Shown here: positions 1-10,780 of the stretch, piece by piece
Position numbering within the stretch: the stretch's first letter is position 1
Layout: each line of letters starts with the position of its first letter
From: Cylindrotheca closterium
Lineage: Eukaryota; Bacillariophyta; Bacillariophyceae; Bacillariales; Bacillariaceae
Length of the DNA: 64,000 nt
Assembly: GCA_933822405.4 (NCBI GenBank)
Contig: CAKOGP040002313.1
Coordinates: 477,935 to 541,934 of the forward strand
Reading direction: 5' to 3'
Notes under the pieces: model-generated
Databases searched by the model: none
The model's input: the letters and a program-made list of their open reading frames with translations, nothing else
What the model was told of the DNA's origin: nothing
Made by a program: the position numbers and the translations under genes

Positions 1-1
1 A

Positions 2-2653
2 GGTTTCAACATTCATGAAACGAGCCATCACTCCAAATTCGAGACTCAAAGTCGATTGCAGTCAACCGCAGAGGCTGATGAAACGAAAATCCAAACTGAT
101 TCGTCATCCCCAACTTCTTTTCCTGCTCGTCTTGTTCAGGCGTTGGATCTTGGGCCCGTGATTCATCTCGTGGCACTTCATACTGCGAGTAAAAGAGGAT
201 ATGACGCAATGCTTTCTCTTGTCAATGACGAAAATAATCCATTACAAGTAAATTCACTGAATCAAGTCTCAACAGGGACATCAGCCCGCCAAAAAAGGGC
301 TTCCACACTTGGTTTCAGTAGAAATTCTAGACTCAGACGAAATGGCAAAAATAAGGCCTCAAGTTTTGTTTCAATTGCTCAGTCAGCAACCGAAGCGAGG
401 GAAGCATATGAAAGCGTGGAGCAAGCCACTCTCGCACTTGATGATAATGACTACAACTTGATTGTGCCCCCTTTGTATGCACAAGATTCTGGGCCAATGG
501 ATACGTCAAAACCAACCACAGATGATAACGAATGGCTTGATCTGGACCCTGAATCATGGACCCTTGAATCAATAATACAGGCTGAGCAAGTCATTGGTAC
601 TCTTGTCAAAGTGCGCGATTGGGCGTGCTTGAGTCAATACGAGACTTGGATGCCTTCTGTGGCGGCAATAGGAAGAAGCATAGATCCAGAACATGGACTC
701 GATGTGATCTTGCAGGACATTCTGGATGTTGTTAAAATAAAGCGCGCGAGAACGGCACTGGATCCGAAGGGGAAAAGAGTAAGTTGTACGATACTGATAG
801 AGATGCTAAAATGAAAACAATTAATTCTCACTTTGGAAAACCAGTCATACGCTTTTCAGCTGAACGAAGATCGATTTCCATTGCTTGGAATATTGAAGCA
901 AAAAGAGCGCCAATTGCTAGGTCGAGGTGGCAAAGACTTCGACAAAGCTGTCGTCGATGTGCGGTCCGAGATCGAAATTAAGGAATCTCAGATTCGGGTA
1001 GGGTTGGCCCAGTCCATACTTTTTGGTGCAGCGATTGTTGACGATGGGCTTGATAAGGTCGCAACACTTGATATCATTTTTGCAAAAGCGGCATTTGGTA
1101 AAGCAAATCAGGGAGTAATGCCAAAGATATCAGACACTGGTGGTATTTCCGTTTCTGGTTTTGTGCATCCACTTCTTGCTGCTAGCAACTGCGCGCAGTC
1201 TCGTGACGAAGCCGTTCCAATCGACCTTGAACTCATGTATGGCGATGAGAAGAGAGCGCTAATACTAAGTGGGCCAAATGGAGGAGGGAAGTCACAATCA
1301 TTGAAATCCTTTGGCGTTGCTTGTATTATGGTCAAGCTGGGTATTCCCCTCCCAGTTGAGGATGCAAGTAAGAAACCGAGAGTCGATTATTTTCATAACG
1401 TAATGGCGAATATCGGAGATCAGCAAGACATCCTGGAAGGGGAATCCACGTGGACAGGAACACTGAACTCGTGCGCCAGGATCATTGAAACGTTAGCCTC
1501 GGGCCCGCAAAACTGTCTATCGCTGGTCCTATTGGATGAATTCGGGACTGGTACGGACCCTGAATCTGGCGGTGTAATTGCACAAGCAATCATGGAACAT
1601 ATGTTGAGTTACTCAAGCTCGCGGATTGTAGCAACGACACACTCCCCTAGATTGAAGACAATTTCGTACAACAGCGATCAAATTCAATGTGCAACGGTAC
1701 TGCTGAAACATGGTGTAGAACTGAATGGCTATAAGCTACCGAGTTTTGAGCTACAATACGGAGTGATCGGGGATTCCTATGCTTTAGGAGCTGTGTCACG
1801 GTCCAATCCTCGCCTACCAGATACTGTTATTTCACGCGCGTCGCAGTTATTCACTGAAATAAATGCAGGTACTGCACACGATTATCACCGAAGCGACTAT
1901 ATCCAGGCCTTGACCTTGTCGATGGAGACCCAACTTGAAAAAGCTGCCAATGAGACTCTTGCCATGAAGCAAAACATGAAAGATTCAAGAAAATGTCGGT
2001 CGGCAATGCTGTCGCTCGCGGCATCTTATGAGTTGCATCTGTCACGTTTGGAAGGTAGGTTGCAAAATGTTTATCAGCAACTCCAGAAAGAAGGAAAGGA
2101 CAATTTGGATTTGGTTGGTGAAACCCTGTCAGAGCTTCGAGTGGTGCAGCGGGAGGTTCTTGGGCAGAGAGAACTGCTAAAAGAGCGTGGCCTTAAAATT
2201 CTTCCAATTTCACATGAACTGCAGTCTGGAGAGTCTGTTGTTATATTTGGAGAAGGAGACTTTGATGACATGTCCGTCACTGTTATTGCAGATAGTGCAA
2301 TGGATCCATCACTTGCTCCAAATGAAGTGTTGGTTAGTCAATCCTGCTTTTTCGGCTTCGAGATGTTTGACGATGGTGAACAGGAGTCCCAGTTCGTAGT
2401 CCAGAGGCACGAACTTGCACTCTGGGACTACGATGCTTTGGAGGGTGACGACACAAGCAAAAAGTGGATAGCTAGCACAGCGGAATCCGAAAGAAATTTG
2501 GCCTCCGTCTTTGCTTCTTTGAAGACGACGCCGAAACAGGGACCGAAGCAGTCAAACACAGAGACGACAACTTCAAAGGTTTTTTCATCCCGCGAGCGAA
2601 AAGCAGCGAAGAAGAAAACCAAAGGATCCAAGAAGGGAAAGGCAAAGAAATAG
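2..2653 (+). CDS. MutS2-type DNA mismatch-repair family ATPase (5' partial)
   Basis: The frame is open from base 2, so the gene begins left of the window. I place one intron at 779-859 (GTAAGT donor, TTTTCAG acceptor); an acceptor at 843-844 is also in phase. About 856 residues are visible. The ATPase core is clear: Walker A GPNGGGKS (encoded near 1271-1294), a DQQDILEGEST segment, Walker B LVLLDEFGTGTDPESGG, and the ATTHSPRLK switch. This order, with the GTGTDPESGG signature, is typical of MutS2 rather than MSH proteins. A coiled-coil-like stretch follows the ATPase (about 1880-2190). The C-terminus is a Lys-rich tail and I see no recognisable Smr nuclease domain, which bacterial and plant plastid MutS2 usually carry. 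Known MutS2 proteins suppress recombination or rescue collided ribosomes; an organellar site is plausible, but the targeting region lies outside the window. Confidence 0.85.
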
Positions 2654-2873
2654 TTTGCAGGGATAATGTAGAATAGAAATGAGTTGGAAGGAAACGAAGT
2701 CTCTGTCAGTTTGTTGGTTCAAGGTACAATTAGTCTGTCTCCTGTAATGATCATCGTTGCGATTGATCCGTTCCAAGTGGTCCAATCGACTGGTTTGACC
2801 AAAGCAAATCAGACCCGAACATCCTCCATCCACAATTTTCTTCAACCTTCCATCAATCTATAGACCCAAAGAG

Positions 2874-4034
2874 ATGGCTCCAATATATGGCCAAGTGGTA
2901 GCTGGTCCACCGGGAAGTGGAAAGACTACCTACTGCACAGGAATGGAGGAGTATCTACGTTTACTGGGGAGAGAAGCCTTTGTCATCAACCTCGATCCAG
3001 CGAATGAAATGCCCAGCAGATTGGCTGGCAAGAAACAGAAGAGCGATGATGGAGAGAAAGCAGAAGACGACAACGACGCAACTGCTCTACCTTATGAACC
3101 ACTTCTGGATGTCTGTGAAAGCGTGGTGAATGTAACTTCTGTCATGAACCAACTAGGGCTTGGTCCAAACGGGGGACTGGTGTACTGCATGGAGTATTTG
3201 GAAGTGAATGTAGAGCAATTGGTTGAAATGATTCGAGAGAAAGTGGCAGTGCACAACAATCCATATCTCCTTTTTGACTTACCGGGGCAAGTGGAGCTGT
3301 ATTCTCACAGCAAAGCTGTTCCTAGATTGCTGGAAAAACTCGTCAAGGCATTGGACCTACGTCTAGTGGCTGTCCAATTGATCGATTCCCACTACTGTAC
3401 GGAACCAGCCAACTTCTTATCAGCAGCCTTACTGGGAACCACAACCATGTTGCGATTAGAACTACCAACCGTTAGCGTGTTGAGTAAAGTGGATCTCCTA
3501 ACGAACTATGGCCCATTACCTTTCTCGTTTGACTATTTTACGGATTGTCATGAACTTGATCGATTACTGCCCTTCTTGCAACAAGGAGGTGACTTTCAAC
3601 AAAAAGACGACCTTGCCCAAGGCGTTGACGAATACTACTATACTGACGACCCAGACTATCAAGCTGCTAGAAGAAGAACGAGGACGACACCCTTCTTTCG
3701 GAAGCATGAAAAGTTACACAAAGTATTGGCCGAGGTCGTTGATGAGTTTGGGCTGCTTTCGTTCTTGCCATTAGACATTTCTGATGCCGGGTCTGTCGGG
3801 CGTGTCTTGGCAAAAATTGACAAATGCAATGGCTACATGTTCGTCGATCAAAAGAATTCAAAAGCTGAAGATATGTTTAAATGTGCTGTTCAATCAGACC
3901 ATGCATCAAATTATGAGGCTATTGCTGACATTGAGGAGAAGCTATCAGCCGCTCGGGAACGTCAGCAAAGTGAAAAACCACAGCAGCAGCCCTCGGGTAT
4001 GAATACGTTATTTGAGAACGAACAGATAAAGTAA
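2874..4034 (+). CDS. GPN2: GPN-loop GTPase 2
   Basis: A single exon of 386 residues. P-loop GPPGSGKTT is at residues 11-19, switch/DPANE at 41-45, the diagnostic Gly-Pro-Asn loop (LGLGPNGG) around 95-101, then FDLPGQVELYSH (G3), LLSKxDL-type SKVDLL (G4), and the conserved DSHYC and ANGYxF-like C-terminal blocks. GPN2 belongs to the GPN family that helps assemble and import RNA polymerase II and III in the cytoplasm. The lysine/acidic stretch at about residues 49-72 is an insertion relative to the human protein, where DPANE is followed almost directly by LPYE. The gene converges on the 4220-5722 gene, leaving about 185 nt for both 3' ends. Confidence 0.93.
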   Translation: MAPIYGQVVAGPPGSGKTTYCTGMEEYLRLLGREAFVINLDPANEMPSRLAGKKQKSDDGEKAEDDNDATALPYEPLLDVCESVVNVTSVMNQLGLGPNGGLVYCMEYLEVNVEQLVEMIREKVAVHNNPYLLFDLPGQVELYSHSKAVPRLLEKLVKALDLRLVAVQLIDSHYCTEPANFLSAALLGTTTMLRLELPTVSVLSKVDLLTNYGPLPFSFDYFTDCHELDRLLPFLQQGGDFQQKDDLAQGVDEYYYTDDPDYQAARRRTRTTPFFRKHEKLHKVLAEVVDEFGLLSFLPLDISDAGSVGRVLAKIDKCNGYMFVDQKNSKAEDMFKCAVQSDHASNYEAIADIEEKLSAARERQQSEKPQQQPSGMNTLFENEQIK

Positions 4035-4219
4035 AGCATTATAGTTGAGATTTACTACTAAGATACACAGTTTAGTGTTACATTTCTACTTTGTCTCGCT
4101 ATCGCAAACTTTCAGCGCAAAAGCATCTATGGACACATATTGCACGTCATTACTCCGGGACCATACTGTACGGTACCCAGAAATCGCAAACAGTCGATAC
4201 GAACCTATTTTCTTTTGCA

Positions 4220-5722
4220 TCACGCTGATGGAGCAGCGCCAGCAGATATGGCTGCTTTCTCAATTTCGGCTCGAGTCCGTGAAGCCGATTGACCGTTTAC
4301 CAACTTTTGACGTTTGGAGGCGTGCGTCGTATTTGACTCTTCGTTTGACGCAACCCTGCTCGAAGCATCCGTGGTGAAGTATTCGTTGACTTTTGCTTGC
4401 GCGGCTTGAATGATCCCACTTATATCAGCGTGCTCTCCAAACACCTTAATGTATTCGTCTACGTGCTCCAGAGGATTCGACGTTGCTAATGAGTCATGAA
4501 GGGGTACAAAGCCAAATGCTTTTCTACCATGTCTCTGTTGATGGCCATTCGTTGCAAAATACAACGAGATTTGCTGTTTGCAGTTCTCCAAGGAATAAAA
4601 TCCTTCCAAGTTGAGTTTATTGAACAAGGCTCCAATGACTGGGACTTTCGCTCCTTCTAAATAGGTTGCATTCAGATTGTAGGCGTCAACTGCCCCACCA
4701 ACACCACTTCCACCAACGACCAAAGCTGGTGCTGGTATTCGCTTGCCCGACAATGGATCGAGAGGACCAGACGCTCTTGCGACAGAAGCATTGTCGGTCC
4801 CACAAATACTTCCCACTGCAGGAAAGCCAACTCCATCCACAATCACAATCTTCTTTCCTTTCGCCACCTCATCTACTTTCACTTCTACCTTGGCCAAGAG
4901 TTCGGCGGAGGATTCTGTCTCTCCAGCGAGAAAGGCCCGCGTAAAACCGCGATAGTAAACAATGGGTCCAATGGGAACACAGTCAATACCCATGCGTTCG
5001 CAATACTTTTGGACCAGCTGAGGCGATTCATTTTGAGTGGCAGGCTTGATGTACGCCAGCGATTCGACTGGATATCCCAAGGCCACTAGGTTGCCCAAGA
5101 TACCCAAACAAACACTAGTCTTTCCGACTGACATGCGATCACCCGCAATGAAAAGTCGAAGCGCACCAGAGCCGTCCGCGTTATCAGATGACAAAGGACG
5201 AGGGATAGTAGGAGGCACTCCGTACTTTTGAAGATTTTCGTTCAATTCCTGATGGACAGCATGAAGAAAGTCTAGTGACCCGCCTTTGAAATAGCTCCCT
5301 ATCTGTTTTGCGCTCAAGGAAGATAGATATTGGAAAACCGGGGCCTTCATGGACGTTTTGTGAATATAAAATAGCACTGCTGGAAGATCTTGAGGAGGAC
5401 AAGGAAGCTTGGAGTCCAAGCAAGCTTCGATGTCTCCTTCTGCTTCAAACTCTATCTCCAGTCTCCCTTTTATGTACTCGCTGTTCTTGGGTATTGATGG
5501 TGATGCCAACTTTCCAAGCAGAGCTTGCACGGTCGTATCTTTTTGCCTTGCAATTTGCTGGTTCCAACAACCATGAACAAGATACAATCCAATATTGATG
5601 TCAAATTTTCGGTGGTCCATCGCTTCTTTTAGCAACCTTTGGCACAGGCTTTCTTCATTCTCGGGATTCCAGGGCGACCAACCCGCATTGGCTATCCCAT
5701 TATTGTCAATTTCCATGGACAT
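4220..5722 (-). CDS. P-loop protein with dethiobiotin-synthetase-like (AAA_26) domain
   Basis: A single exon of 500 residues, read right to left. The start MSMEIDNNG is used; a second Met is at residue 3. A helical N-terminal part of about 185 residues has no domain I recognise. It is followed by a nucleotide-binding core: Walker A GDRMSVGKT at 194-202, AYIKPATQN, a VIVDGVGFPAVGSICGTDN Walker-B-like block, and VPVIGALFNKLN. This order resembles BioD/CobB/AAA_26 proteins. The 460-500 tail is basic and low complexity and ends in Ala-rich sequence. No biotin-operon partner is adjacent, and the protein is about twice the length of BioD, so a biotin role is not supported. It could be a kinase-like or ligase-like enzyme of unknown substrate. 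Confidence 0.75.
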   Translation of the reverse strand: MSMEIDNNGIANAGWSPWNPENEESLCQRLLKEAMDHRKFDINIGLYLVHGCWNQQIARQKDTTVQALLGKLASPSIPKNSEYIKGRLEIEFEAEGDIEACLDSKLPCPPQDLPAVLFYIHKTSMKAPVFQYLSSLSAKQIGSYFKGGSLDFLHAVHQELNENLQKYGVPPTIPRPLSSDNADGSGALRLFIAGDRMSVGKTSVCLGILGNLVALGYPVESLAYIKPATQNESPQLVQKYCERMGIDCVPIGPIVYYRGFTRAFLAGETESSAELLAKVEVKVDEVAKGKKIVIVDGVGFPAVGSICGTDNASVARASGPLDPLSGKRIPAPALVVGGSGVGGAVDAYNLNATYLEGAKVPVIGALFNKLNLEGFYSLENCKQQISLYFATNGHQQRHGRKAFGFVPLHDSLATSNPLEHVDEYIKVFGEHADISGIIQAAQAKVNEYFTTDASSRVASNEESNTTHASKRQKLVNGQSASRTRAEIEKAAISAGAAPSA

Positions 5723-5929
5723 TACAACAAATGCCTTTGTGAAGTACGATTCGAGTAATGTTCTCCAGTTTTGATTGACTTTTTCATCACTCTTGATACT
5801 GACTTCATCAAAAGAACTCTACGACTCATAGGACCAACAAGTTGACCCATTCGACAGCTTTTACATTACAACAACAAGTTTTCATTTGCACATGTTTGAC
5901 GACCCTCTTGTTGCGGCTGAAGAAAGAAA

Positions 5930-8499
5930 ATGATTCGACGACGAGGGCAAGAGCCAAAGGAAGAAGATTCTTCTTCTGATGAAGAAGATGCATTTGCAGC
6001 TCTGTCAAAGAAACGCGGCGCAAAACGATCGAAGCCTTCCATCGAATCATCATCGAACCATCACAACCACGATCCTGCTCCAAAGATTTCGAGTATTGAA
6101 AAGCCGAAAGAAAGTGTTAAATCGGTTGCTACTTCTACCAATGCAATGGTACTTCCAGGGTCAGTGACGTCTTCCATGAAGAGGCATCACAAACCAAACG
6201 ATATGCGCAAGGCCAAGATGGATGCACTCTTGGAGGAGCTCGCAGCCGAACAGATTCATCGACCCATTGAGAAAAAATCACGATCGCAACGATTTGTTCC
6301 AGAAAAGAAGGGTAGCTATGTAGACCCTGCAGAGGAGCACTTGACAACCAATATCTTTGTTGGAAATCTGGATCCGTCGTTAACAGAGTACGTTATCATT
6401 GCTTATTGGACCGAGTAGTAAACAATGGAGGTGATGCTCATACTTCCAATTGTTTGTTTGCCTTTTTCGACCCTTAGACATGAAGTGAGAAGTCTATTTT
6501 CGAAATTTGGTGAGCCCAGTGGACTGTTGTGTGTTTCTTTGTTTGGATTTATTTTTCATTCTTCTCTGGGATGAGTGCACGAATGGTGACTTGGTATTCT
6601 CCGTTGTATCGATTGTGATCTAATCCCTTTTGTCAGGTGAAGTATATTCCATGAAGATCATGTGGCCGAGGACCTTGGCGGAAAGGAGTCGAAATCGACT
6701 GACAGGTAGGTACAGAAGAAAAAGGGTGCACAAATGAAATTTGCCAGATGCCAGTGGCAATTTTTCTTTTTTTGTCATTCATGCAAGCTCACGATAGATT
6801 CTTCACATTTTCGAAATACCACCGCGGCTATTCGCCTATATCAATAAAAGGATTCGTGTGCTTCATGAATCGGGCGGATGCGGAAGCGGCAATGGAGGAG
6901 TGCAATGAGGCTGACCCCTTCAATGTAGGACGCCTCATTATGTTGCGATGGGGAAAGAGCGTCAAAATATCCGACCACTCGGGCAGTTTTTCAGAACATA
7001 TACGAGTGGAACTCCCTGTTGGTTTGGAAAGATTTCATTTCATTAGTCGCGTTGCAAAGTTTGTGGCTGATAATGGATCCAAAGCTGAAAGTCGATTGAA
7101 GGACAAGGAATTTGCAAACCCAGCCTTTCGATTCCTAACGTTCAACGGTTCCAGGCCAGAGCAAAGGCGAGAGCATCTATTTTACCGATGGAGGGTCTAC
7201 TCCTTTGCTCATGGTGACAGCTATTCAGAATGGAGAACGAAACCCTTTCAAATGTTCGAGCCTCATGGTCGGACGTGGATTCCACCACCAATTTCCAAGA
7301 AACCAGCGGATGCCTCGAAGCAAAAAGATCAAAAAGATGACTCGAATGACGGGGCCTTTATGACTGGACGACAAATCGAACGCGCTAGAGGAGGTGGAAG
7401 AAAGGGTGATCGTGCTGGAGCGGTGGAAGGCCGAGCCGTATTGAGCAAAAGTGAACTCGAACGTTTTGATACTTTGATTCGAAAGCAATTGACTGTTTCA
7501 AGGAATACAATCTGCGAAGCAATGGCATTTTGTTTCGAGAAAAGTGCTTCGGCGCGGGAAATCGCGGAGATGCTGAGGGACTCTTTGGTTGAAGAAGCAC
7601 CTAGGCTTTCAATCGACGCCAAGACAGCTCGACTCTATCTGCTATCGGATATCTTGTTCAACTCCCAACAACCGGGAGTGAGAAATGCTTTCATGTATCG
7701 TGATGCCATTGAAAAAATGGCTGCAGAAGTGTTCACAAGTCTTGGACGCTACAATAGTGGCGATGGAAGAATGACAATGAACAAACTTCGAATGGCAGTC
7801 AAATCGGTGCTTGGTGCATGGACCGAATGGAGTGTCTACAATCCTACCTTTATGGATGAACTAGAAGCAAGATTCGAAGGGCAAGAAATCAAGAAGGAAG
7901 TCGTGGAGATTGTAGAGAAAGCTGATGAACCAGAAGTTGAAGATGAAACCAAACCAGAGCCTGTTGAAGTAATTACCACTGCTCCACAAGGAGGTTGGAC
8001 AATGCTCAGTGAGGACGCAAAGAGCGATGCGGCTAAGCGAAAGAAACGAAAAAAAGCCAAGGCCAAGAAGAGTGATGAAATATTGAATGCACTAGATTCA
8101 GATGACAAAGTGTCTCCTCAAACGAATGGTGAAAAGACTCGTAGTGGTAAGTTTGGCAATTCACCAGTCGAAATGGATGGGTCGCCAATCGATGCAAACG
8201 ACATCGATGGAGAACCAATGGACTACGAGAACGATGATGGTGAAATAGCAGAAGATGAAGGGAAAGAAGATGACAATCAAAGTGAAGCTACTGAGTATGA
8301 TGAGCTCGATGGAGCGCCATTGACAGACTCTGACCTCGATGGTGAACCTCTTGAATATTTCCCTGGCTTTGGAAAAGATGACCAAGTCCCACTAGCTCCA
8401 GGTGACGGGGTCGAGACCAACAAGGATGATATCGATGGTGAGGCTATCGACGGAGAGGCTTTGGAAGACGAAGACACGAAAGGTGACTCCACGGGCTGA
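5930..8499 (+). CDS. U2SURP: U2 snRNP-associated SURP motif protein (SR140)
   Basis: Four exons join to 735 residues: 5930-6387, 6478-6509, 6637-6705, 6851-8499. All introns are GT-AG, and the joined phases restore an RRM without gaps (NIFVGNLDPSLTE, then SLFSKFGEVYSMKIMWPRT, then GFVCFMNRADAEAAM). After the RRM come a SURP/SWAP module (FISRVAKFVADNG ... FLYRW-type HLFYRW) and a CID-like domain (LSKSELERFDTLIRKQLT ... AWTEWSVYNPTFMDELEARF). The C-terminus repeats DG-x-P-[LMI] units (DGSPID, DIDGEPMD, LDGAPL, LDGEPLEY, IDGEAID), the same style of repeat as in the human protein. It acts in the nucleus with the U2 snRNP. The short exon at 6478-6509 (32 nt) is easy to miss, and reading on from 6748 gives a false N-terminus. 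Confidence 0.93.
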
Positions 8500-8552
8500 T
8501 GGCTGCTAGCAGCGAATCAGCAGAAGTGAGGACTGCCTCCTTGATTCCTCCA

Positions 8553-9416
8553 TCATTCGTCCTCCGGCATTGCCCAACTTCCCGGTTCTGAATATTCTGG
8601 AAGCCACCGTATTGGCACTTCTGTCCCATCTTCACGAGTAATCGTCCAGGGATCTTCGTCTGTATTGCCTGGGACGATATTGTCGGAAAGCGCAATCGCG
8701 ACGGTCGATCGTAGGAGACCAAAGTCTTCAGCGTCTCTTCCATTTTTTAATGGAACTCGTAACTGGTGATATATCTTTCCAGTGTTCTTAGATAAGGCTA
8801 AATACGAATAATCAAATGGTTGCGTCATTGATCCTCCAAATGCAAGCTCACCGTCTACCGGTACCAATGAGTGAAAAACTATAGGTGTACACGCCGGTCG
8901 AATGTAGTTGACTTCCAAACCACATAGCGAAACGAATGGGTAATCCCCTTCCACTCCCGACTCCTGTAGGAAACCAGATTCCCGCTGCCCAGTATACCGT
9001 ACATTGCGAAAGAAAAAGTTTAGAAATTTCGGATCTTTGATCGAAGATGCGATATTCTTTGGAAAGGTTTGTTCTGAGAGAAATAGTGAGTTGAAGCCGC
9101 TTCGATTGACATGGCTGTATTCAACAAGGAACCTACCGAGAAAAAGGCGCCCATTCAAATCAATATTATAAAAATATCTTCGAGTCTTTCCGCTGGCAGC
9201 CTTGTCATAAAAAGATTCTTCTTTCATGATCGACTCAAACCTGAAACAAGAGTTGGGATTTTTTAGAAAGTTGCTTGATATGGTTGAACTCTTATGGATT
9301 ACATTGCAGTCTTCTCACCATTGATCAATGTATTGCTCTTTTATCAATCGAGGGGGGGTCGAAGAGATGTACCGTTTTGCTAAGACATGACATCTTTGGT
9401 GTGATATTCCAATCAT
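8553..9416 (-). CDS. UPF0598 family protein (C8orf82-like), probably mitochondrial
   Basis: Two exons join to 261 residues: 9416-9319 and 9240-8553, with a 78-nt intron (GTGAGA donor, TTGTTTCAG acceptor). The first exon supplies MIGISHQRCHVLAKRYISS, an Arg/Ser-rich, acid-free N-terminus like a mitochondrial presequence. Family blocks follow: TRRYFYNIDLNGRLFL, a FFFRNVRYT-type block, YPFVSLCGLEVNYIRP, PIVFHSL, and RSTVAIALSDNI. These match the UPF0598 pattern seen from protists to human C8orf82, whose biochemical role I do not know. Starting at the first Met of exon 2 (9227) would lose the targeting region. It converges on SR140 with only 53 nt between stop codons. Confidence 0.85.
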
Positions 9417-9777
9417 GGTTGGAAATATGAAGGGTGAAGAGATCTTTTCCAATTTCTTGGGGAATACCTTAGTCGTTTTTGACTTCCATTGCAATGGAGA
9501 CAGTATCTACCAGTACCTGTTCCAGCATACGGTATACGAGGTACAGTCGCTACACTATATTCCATTGCCAGTTGCTAGAGTACCAGGTTCGAGCTACTAA
9601 AATGCTGTGGTAAACAGAGTAAGATCGTGGGGCTACAAACTAGAAGATAATCAACAACAAATCCATCGCATAGCTAAACATGAATTTTCCACGCTCTCCA
9701 TTCCACTTGTCCGAGCCAAAAGGCTCTCCACCATTTCTTCCGGTTGACTTAAACTTTTCTTTTCTATTTCTTTGTGT
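9417..9777. other. Intergenic spacer, 361 nt
   Basis: This lies between the start of the UPF0598 gene and the stop of the eS7 gene, both on the minus strand, so it must hold the eS7 3' end and the UPF0598 promoter. It contains a GTAC-rich patch at about 9508-9585 (AGTACC, CGGTATACG, GGTACAG, GTACC). The 61-codon plus-strand ORF here overlaps exon 1 of the minus gene, has no recognisable features, and I treat it as chance. Confidence 0.6.
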
Positions 9778-10478
9778 TTACTGGAATTCGAAAGTAACTT
9801 GCTTGTTTGTGAGCTTTCCGTAGACAGCAGCAAAAGTATCAGTGCGTCCCTCAACATTTGCTTGGTCCTTGGAGTCAAGGTACACCTTCATAATTCTCTT
9901 TCCGTCAAGCTTTACTCGGGTGCGCTTTCCAACGATCTCAGTAGGATAGCAGATGTCCTCCAAGATGGCGTCTTGGACGGCAGTCAATGTGCGGGATCGT
10001 GGGCGGGGTCCACTGGTTTTTTGGTTACGGTTGAAAGACTTGCCCAAGATGGTACGTTGTCCAACAATCAAGACGTGACGTCCAGAGAATTTCTTTTCCA
10101 ATTCACGGACAAGTCTTTGGTGGATCTTGTTGACGGATTTCAACAGTTTGAATGGGACGTACAGGATGATGGCCTTGCGTCCATCTCCACAGTCAACCTC
10201 CTTGGCGGCTGTGATGTAGATGGTGCGAAGAGAAGCCTTCAACTCTGTGGAGGTCATCTCAAGGTTGAGAAGCTCGTTGGCAACAGACTTCTCGAATTCA
10301 TCGGGTTCCTATTGAATTAACAAAAAGCATAACAGTGAGAAATGGCCATCCATTGGAAACTAATTTCATCGTCAATGATTGAAAAATATTCATTGTTGCG
10401 TCGTAAAATTCCATATCCATTGCTGCTGCGCTACATCCAACTTACACCGCTAGCCTTCTTGATCTTTTGAACACTCAT
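9778..10478 (-). CDS. RPS7: 40S ribosomal protein S7 (eS7)
   Basis: Two exons join to 187 residues: 10478-10446 ([11 protein letters not shown]) and 10308-9778. The 137-nt intron has a GTAAGT donor and ends TTCAATAG. Exon 2 opens [17 protein letters not shown] and runs into the highly conserved core: [80 protein letters not shown]. Human eS7 is 194 residues, so this is full length. The early intron, just after eleven codons, is typical of ribosomal protein genes. It is divergent from the 10781 gene, with about 300 nt between start codons. Confidence 0.96.
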
Positions 10479-10780
10479 TTTGAATTGATTAGATTTGTTG
10501 CTATTGGTGTTTCCTCTTCAATAATTTCCAGAAGCAAAGATGCCTTGTCGATGGACAAACCAAACTTGCCAAACGAAAAAAAAGTAGAGCGGTAAGGTGG
10601 TTCTTTTTTAGTTCTTGCTGTGTTCGATTCTCATGACTGAACATTCCCCCAAAACTACTGTAGTCAGTTTCACCCCCGCCCAAAATAAACCACCATCACA
10701 ACACCAAACCTGCTATTTGAAATTCCTTCGCTTCGTGTGGTTGCTTTTCATTGACAGACTTGGGAACAGCATGATACACA
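10479..10780. promoter_or_regulatory. Divergent promoter region between eS7 and NUMOD3 gene
   Basis: A 302-nt spacer separates two oppositely directed start codons, so it should hold both promoters and 5' leaders. I see no TATA box in a convincing position and no strong repeat; it is mildly pyrimidine/purine patchy. The role is inferred from layout only. Confidence 0.45.

Noticed and set aside
6748..6850. ORF start at 6748 upstream of the SR140 last exon
   Set aside because: It lies in intron 3. The spliced RRM sequence across 6705/6851 matches the family.
9580..9600. GGTTCGAGCT resembling a tRNA T-arm
   Set aside because: No acceptor stem, D-arm or anticodon arm can be built around it.
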